Shown here in pieces: positions 60,316-64,000 of a DNA stretch of 64,000 nucleotides. The notes beneath the pieces were generated by a model, which had not been told where the DNA came from, made no database searches, and saw nothing but the letters and a program-made list of their open reading frames with translations. The translations under genes were made by a program, and so were the position numbers. Source of the stretch: Fen-549 sp050011315 (GTDB lineage Bacteria > Actinomycetota > Thermoleophilia > Gaiellales > Gaiellaceae); assembly GCA_050011315.1 (NCBI GenBank), contig JBEKJI010000005.1, forward strand, positions 36,743 through 100,742. The letters are read 5' to 3'. How positions within the stretch are numbered: position 1 is the stretch's first letter; every line of letters begins with the position of its first letter.

Positions 60316-60344
60316 GTCGGCAGCGCAGAGGTCAGGACTCTCTA

Positions 60345-61628
60345 CTACGCCGACTCTTCGGTCAGCTCTTCTTCTTCTTCTGACTCGGCCGCGGCGGCGC
60401 CGCTCGTCACCAGCGTCGGGCGCTGGCGCTTGGAGATCGTCTCCTTGGTGATGACGCACTTGGAGACGTCCTTGCGCGACGGCAGCTCGAACATAACGTC
60501 GAGCAGAGCCAACTCGATGATCGAGCGTAGGCCGCGGGCGCCCGTTTCTCGCGCGAGCGCCTTATCGGCTATCTCCCAGAGCGCGTCGTCGGTGAAGACG
60601 AGCTCGACGTCGTCGTAGCCGAAGAAGCGCTGGTACTGCTTGGCGAGAGCGTTCTTCGGCTCGGTCAGAATCTTGACCAGGTCTTCGCGCTTGAGCTGGT
60701 GCACAGCCGAGATGACCGGCAGGCGGCCGATGAACTCGGGGATGAGACCGAAGTTGAGCAGATCCTCGGGCATCACCTGACTGAGCAGCTCGGAGCTCTC
60801 GGCATCGTTCTTGGCGCTGATCTCGGCGCCGAAACCGACGGCGTTCTTACCGATGCGTCGGCCGATGATCTTGTCCAGGCCGGCGAAGGCGCCGCCGCAG
60901 ATGAAGAGGACGTTGGTGGTATCGATCGAGAGGAACTCCTGGTGCGGGTGCTTGCGCCCGCCCTGTGGCGGTACCGAGGCAACCGTGCCCTCGAGGATCT
61001 TCAGAAGCGCCTGCTGAACGCCCTCGCCCGAGACATCGCGCGTGATCGACGGGTTGTCGGCCTTGCGAGCGATCTTGTCGACCTCGTCGATGTAGATGAT
61101 CCCGGTTTCGGCCTTCTTGATGTCGAAATCGGCCGCCTGGATCAGTTTGAGCAGGATGTTCTCGACGTCCTCGCCGACGTAGCCCGCCTCGGTGAGAGCG
61201 GTGGCGTCGGCGATGGCGAAGGGAACGTTGAGGATGCGGGCAAGCGTCTGGGCCAGTAGCGTCTTGCCGCAGCCGGTCGGGCCGAGGAGAAGGATGTTCG
61301 ACTTCTGTAGCTCGACCTCGGAGTCCTCGGCATCCATCTGGACGCGCTTGTAGTGGTTGTAGACGGCCACCGCCAGGGTGCGCTTCGACTCCTCCTGGCT
61401 GACGACGTAGTCGTTGAGAACGCCGTAGATCTCCTTCGGCTTGGGCAGGTTCTCGAGATCGAGCTGGGCCGGAACCGTCAGCTCTTCGTCGATGATCTCG
61501 TTGCAGAGGTCGATGCACTCATCGCAGATGTAGACACCCGGACCGGCGATGAGTTTCTTGACCTGCCTCTGGGATTTCCCGCAGAAGCTGCAGAGAAGCT
61601 GTTCGTTGCCGTCGCTTGCTCGGGCCAC
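60345..61628 (-). CDS. clpX: ATP-dependent Clp protease ATP-binding subunit ClpX
   Basis: ClpX unfolds substrates and feeds them to ClpP. The 427-aa protein has the zinc-binding domain (CSFCGKSQRQ, ICDECIDLC), Walker A GPTGCGKTLLAQ, Walker B IIYIDEVDKIA, and the ClpP-binding loop IGKNAVGFG-type region. Downstream of clpP, as usual. Confidence 0.97.
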   Translation of the reverse strand: MARASDGNEQLLCSFCGKSQRQVKKLIAGPGVYICDECIDLCNEIIDEELTVPAQLDLENLPKPKEIYGVLNDYVVSQEESKRTLAVAVYNHYKRVQMDAEDSEVELQKSNILLLGPTGCGKTLLAQTLARILNVPFAIADATALTEAGYVGEDVENILLKLIQAADFDIKKAETGIIYIDEVDKIARKADNPSITRDVSGEGVQQALLKILEGTVASVPPQGGRKHPHQEFLSIDTTNVLFICGGAFAGLDKIIGRRIGKNAVGFGAEISAKNDAESSELLSQVMPEDLLNFGLIPEFIGRLPVISAVHQLKREDLVKILTEPKNALAKQYQRFFGYDDVELVFTDDALWEIADKALARETGARGLRSIIELALLDVMFELPSRKDVSKCVITKETISKRQRPTLVTSGAAAAESEEEEELTEESA

Positions 61629-61713
61629 CTCTACTCCTTGTAGCTCGAAATAGTCTTTTCGGCCAGACCGATCCGCGGTAAATCGCTCTTGGGGCGTGTG
61701 GCGAAAGCGGACA

Positions 61714-62331
61714 CTAGCTCGCGCTCTTCTCCGAGCCCGAGGCGCGATGGGCCAGTACGCGGTCGATCAATCCGTACTCGAGCGCTTCGTCCGCGTTCAT
61801 GAAGTAGTCGCGCTCCATATCCTTGGCGACCTTCTCGATTGGCTGGCCGGTGTGCTCGGCGGTGATCTCCTCGAGCCGGCGTTTGATGTTGATCACCTCG
61901 CGCGCCTGGATCTCGATGTCGGAGGCCTGGCCCTGGAAACCGCTCGAGACCTGATGGATCAGAACCTTCGAATTGGGCAGAGCCGCGCGCTTGCCCTTGG
62001 CGCCGCCGGCGAGAAGAAGCGCCCCCATCGACATGGCGACGCCGACACAGGTCGTCTGTATATCGGGCTTGATGAACTGCATCGTGTCGTAGATGGCAAG
62101 TCCGGCGTACACCGAGCCCCCGGGCGAGTTGATGTAGAGAGAAACGTCCTTATCCGGGTCTTCGGACTCGAGGTGAATGAGTTGAGCTATGACGAGGTTG
62201 GCGATGACCTCGTCGATCTGAGTCCCTAGAAAAATGATCCGCTCGGTGAGCAGGCGCGAGAAGATGTCGGACTGACGCTCTCCGCGCGCGGTCTGCTCGA
62301 TGACGAGGGGCATGTAGTGCCCAGAGCTCAT
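61714..62331 (-). CDS. clpP: ATP-dependent Clp protease proteolytic subunit ClpP
   Basis: A 205-aa serine peptidase forming a tetradecamer. The catalytic serine is in VAMSMGA (Ser101) and the histidine in LIHQ (His126). Only one clpP is seen here, whereas many Actinobacteria have clpP1 and clpP2; a second could lie elsewhere. The tig stop is coupled upstream. Confidence 0.96.
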   Translation of the reverse strand: MSSGHYMPLVIEQTARGERQSDIFSRLLTERIIFLGTQIDEVIANLVIAQLIHLESEDPDKDVSLYINSPGGSVYAGLAIYDTMQFIKPDIQTTCVGVAMSMGALLLAGGAKGKRAALPNSKVLIHQVSSGFQGQASDIEIQAREVINIKRRLEEITAEHTGQPIEKVAKDMERDYFMNADEALEYGLIDRVLAHRASGSEKSAS

Positions 62332-63692
62332 AGCTTCTCCTTACTGCCGGGGGTCCACAGTTTCGTAGTGGACTGCGGCTTTTCCTTCTCGGGTGTCCAG
62401 ATCTGCTTGCGCGCCTCGGCCTGGGCGAGCGGAATCGGCTTGACCTCGGCGACGATCCGATCGAGAGCGGCACTCAGGCGCAGGTCTTCGCGCAGTTCCT
62501 CCTGGCTACCTTGGCGCCAGATCGCCGCGACGAGCTCGTCGGCATCCTCGCTGCTGGATCCCGCCTGGGTGCGAACGAACTCCTCGACCTCGCTGTCGGG
62601 GATCTCGAGCTTCAACTTGTCGGCGGCGGCTTCGAGCACCAGCTCGCGCGCGACCGACTGGCGCGCCTCGGCGCGTAGCATCTCGCCGAGCTGCGCGGCG
62701 TCCTGTCCGGTCAGCTCGAGGTAGAGGTCGAGATTCATACCGCGGCGCTCGAGCGAGCGGGCCAGTTCGGCCAGCAGCCCGCGTGCCCGCACCTCGATCA
62801 GCATGGCGTCGACCTCGACGTTCGAGGCGTCGACCAGCCCGTCCACGGTCGCTTCGCGGAAGGCCGCCTCTTGCTCGGCGGCGATCTGAGCCCGCAGCCG
62901 GCCCTCGATATCCGAGCGCAGCTCGTCCAGGGTGTCGAACTCGCTCGCGGCGCGAGCCAGCTCGTCGTCGAGCGGCGGCAGCACCTTCTCCTTGATCTCC
63001 TTGACGGTCACGGTCACCGAGGTCGTCTTGCCGTCGGCGAGCTGGAAGGGCAGCGTACGGCTCTCCCCGGCTTCTGCCCCGACCAAACCGCGCTCAACCT
63101 CGCCGACCAGGCGGCCGGAGTCGAGCTCGATGACGTAGTCGCGGCTCTCCTCGCCCTGCTCGCTGACGAGGTCGACGACGAGCGTGTCGCCCTCCTTGAC
63201 GGGCCGGCCCTCGACCGGCGCCAGCTCGGCGACGCTCGAGCGCAGGGCCTCGAGCTCGTGCTCGACCAGGCCCTCGGGAACTTCGGTCTCGGTCTTGCCG
63301 ATCTCGAGCTTGCGCCAGTCGGAGAGCTTTGGCAACGGCTGCACGCTGAACTCGGCGCTGAAGCTCCAGTCCGATTCGGCGGAAGTCGGCAGCTCGAAGT
63401 CGAACTGCGGCTCGGAGACCGGACGCAGACGCCTCTTGGTCGCGGCCAGCCGGAACCAGCCGCCGATGTGAGTCTCGACCGCCTCGGTGTAGACCCGCTC
63501 GTTGCCGATGCGCTCGATCAGCACCGGCATCGGAACCTTGCCCTTGCGGAAGCCGGGCACCTTGGTGCGCTCGGCCAGATCGGAGGAAGCGTGCTCGACC
63601 GCGTGCTCGATGTCGGCGCTCGGGACGTCGACCGTCAGGCGTACGCGGTTCTCAGAGAGCTCGACGACCTTCGCCTCCACGCCCGCATTCAA
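62328..63692 (-). CDS. tig: trigger factor
   Basis: Ribosome-bound chaperone and prolyl isomerase for nascent chains. The 454-aa protein has the ribosome-binding FRKGKVPMPV signature, the isomerase domain (VKEGDTLVVDLVSEQGEE), and the C-terminal chaperone arms. Start either TTG at 63692 or GTG at 63680 (MEAKVVELSENR); the GTG looks more natural. Overlaps clpP by 4 nt. Confidence 0.95.
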   Translation of the reverse strand: MNAGVEAKVVELSENRVRLTVDVPSADIEHAVEHASSDLAERTKVPGFRKGKVPMPVLIERIGNERVYTEAVETHIGGWFRLAATKRRLRPVSEPQFDFELPTSAESDWSFSAEFSVQPLPKLSDWRKLEIGKTETEVPEGLVEHELEALRSSVAELAPVEGRPVKEGDTLVVDLVSEQGEESRDYVIELDSGRLVGEVERGLVGAEAGESRTLPFQLADGKTTSVTVTVKEIKEKVLPPLDDELARAASEFDTLDELRSDIEGRLRAQIAAEQEAAFREATVDGLVDASNVEVDAMLIEVRARGLLAELARSLERRGMNLDLYLELTGQDAAQLGEMLRAEARQSVARELVLEAAADKLKLEIPDSEVEEFVRTQAGSSSEDADELVAAIWRQGSQEELREDLRLSAALDRIVAEVKPIPLAQAEARKQIWTPEKEKPQSTTKLWTPGSKEKL

Positions 63693-63736
63693 GCAGAGCG
63701 AGACCGACCGCCGTCGGATCTGTGCGGCGAGCTCAG

Positions 63737-64000
63737 AGCTCGTCTCGATTGACGACCCGTCGACTGGGTGTGATCGGTGGATGCGAGGCTAGGGAGCTCG
63801 TCTGGGGACGGAGGGGCGCCGGATGAGTGCGAGATCGTGGTGCGAGGCTAGGACGCAGGGCGCATTCGTATCGGTCAGAGATACGGATGCGCCCGAGGAC
63901 AACGTCCTCGGGCCGCGAGATCGTGCTCAGCCGGTGTTTCTCTGTTTCCAGCCGAGCTCCGAAAAGCAGTGTCGTGTTCGTAGCTGGAGGCTACGGATGC
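63737..64000. repeat. interspersed intergenic repeat, copy C (cut by window end)
   Basis: Starts with CTCGTCTCGATTGACG and has the same order as copies A and B: GACCCGTCGACTGGGTGTGA, the GGAGCTCGTCTGGGG block, the first hairpin (arms identical to copy A), CCGAGGACAACG, and a second hairpin with GTTCGTAGC/GCTACGGA arms. It continues past the window. Located just upstream of tig. Confidence 0.75.

Overview
The window reads as a high-GC Actinobacteriota chromosome, most likely Thermoleophilia (Gaiellales or Solirubrobacterales). The evidence is gene order and protein style only. The right half carries the actinobacterial backbone tig-clpP-clpX ... valS-folC-ndk ... mreB-mreC-mreD-mrdA-rodA ... 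rng-rplU-rpmA-obgE-nadD-rsfS on the minus strand. Compared with the Streptomyces order as I recall it, proA/proB are absent between obgE and nadD, and about 8 kb of accessory genes sits between clpX and valS.

Positions 1-31290 look like a mobile or defence island abutting a tRNA-Ala(GGC) gene (31215-31290, minus). From left to right it holds: (i) a five-gene candidate defence module, 36-13231, with a YhaO-like metallophosphoesterase, a YhaN-like SMC/Rad50-type ATPase, a type III Res-like DEAH helicase with a PD-(D/E)XK end, an N6/N4 DNA methyltransferase, and a UvrD-type helicase with a RelE-like N-terminus; (ii) a PIN ribonuclease with an unusual 299-aa overlapping partner (13267-14813); (iii) a small protein plus an 868-aa fusion of an HExxH metallopeptidase-like part with a dCTP deaminase/dUTPase fold (15268-18423); (iv) a divergent sigma factor with a soluble zinc-finger anti-sigma-like protein (18517-20725); (v) a four-gene cell-envelope operon of VWA lipoprotein, membrane protein, VWA protein and micro-membrane protein (20934-23974); (vi) a conjugation/mobilisation and integration block with a VirD4/TraG-like ATPase, replication-relaxation protein, DNA methyltransferase, two paralogous small HTH/coiled-coil proteins and a large serine recombinase whose reading frame runs into the tRNA-Ala gene (24092-31279).

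Positions 31365-63692 are housekeeping genes: ribosome maturation and NAD synthesis (rsfS, nadD, obgE, rpmA, rplU), RNase E/G, the rod-shape elongasome (mreBCD, mrdA, rodA), maf, a methyltransferase, ndk, folC, valS, and the protein quality-control trio clpX, clpP, tig. Accessory genes within the backbone include a secreted DUF3761/HNH protein, a BKACE-NeuD-DegT trio, an RCC1 propeller with a Calx-beta domain, and an NRAMP-like transporter paired with a stand-alone MgtE-type sensor. One micro-ORF (47782-47895) is translationally coupled to folC and to the next gene. rsfS has no ordinary start codon.

A family of roughly 300-nt intergenic repeats with imperfect terminal inverted repeats and paired hairpins occurs at 31964, 38341 and 63737 (cut by the window end), with a short form at 34248 and related mosaics at 55325 and 60055. 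It looks like a MITE or a structured RNA element. All function calls are from reading motifs; no database search was run.
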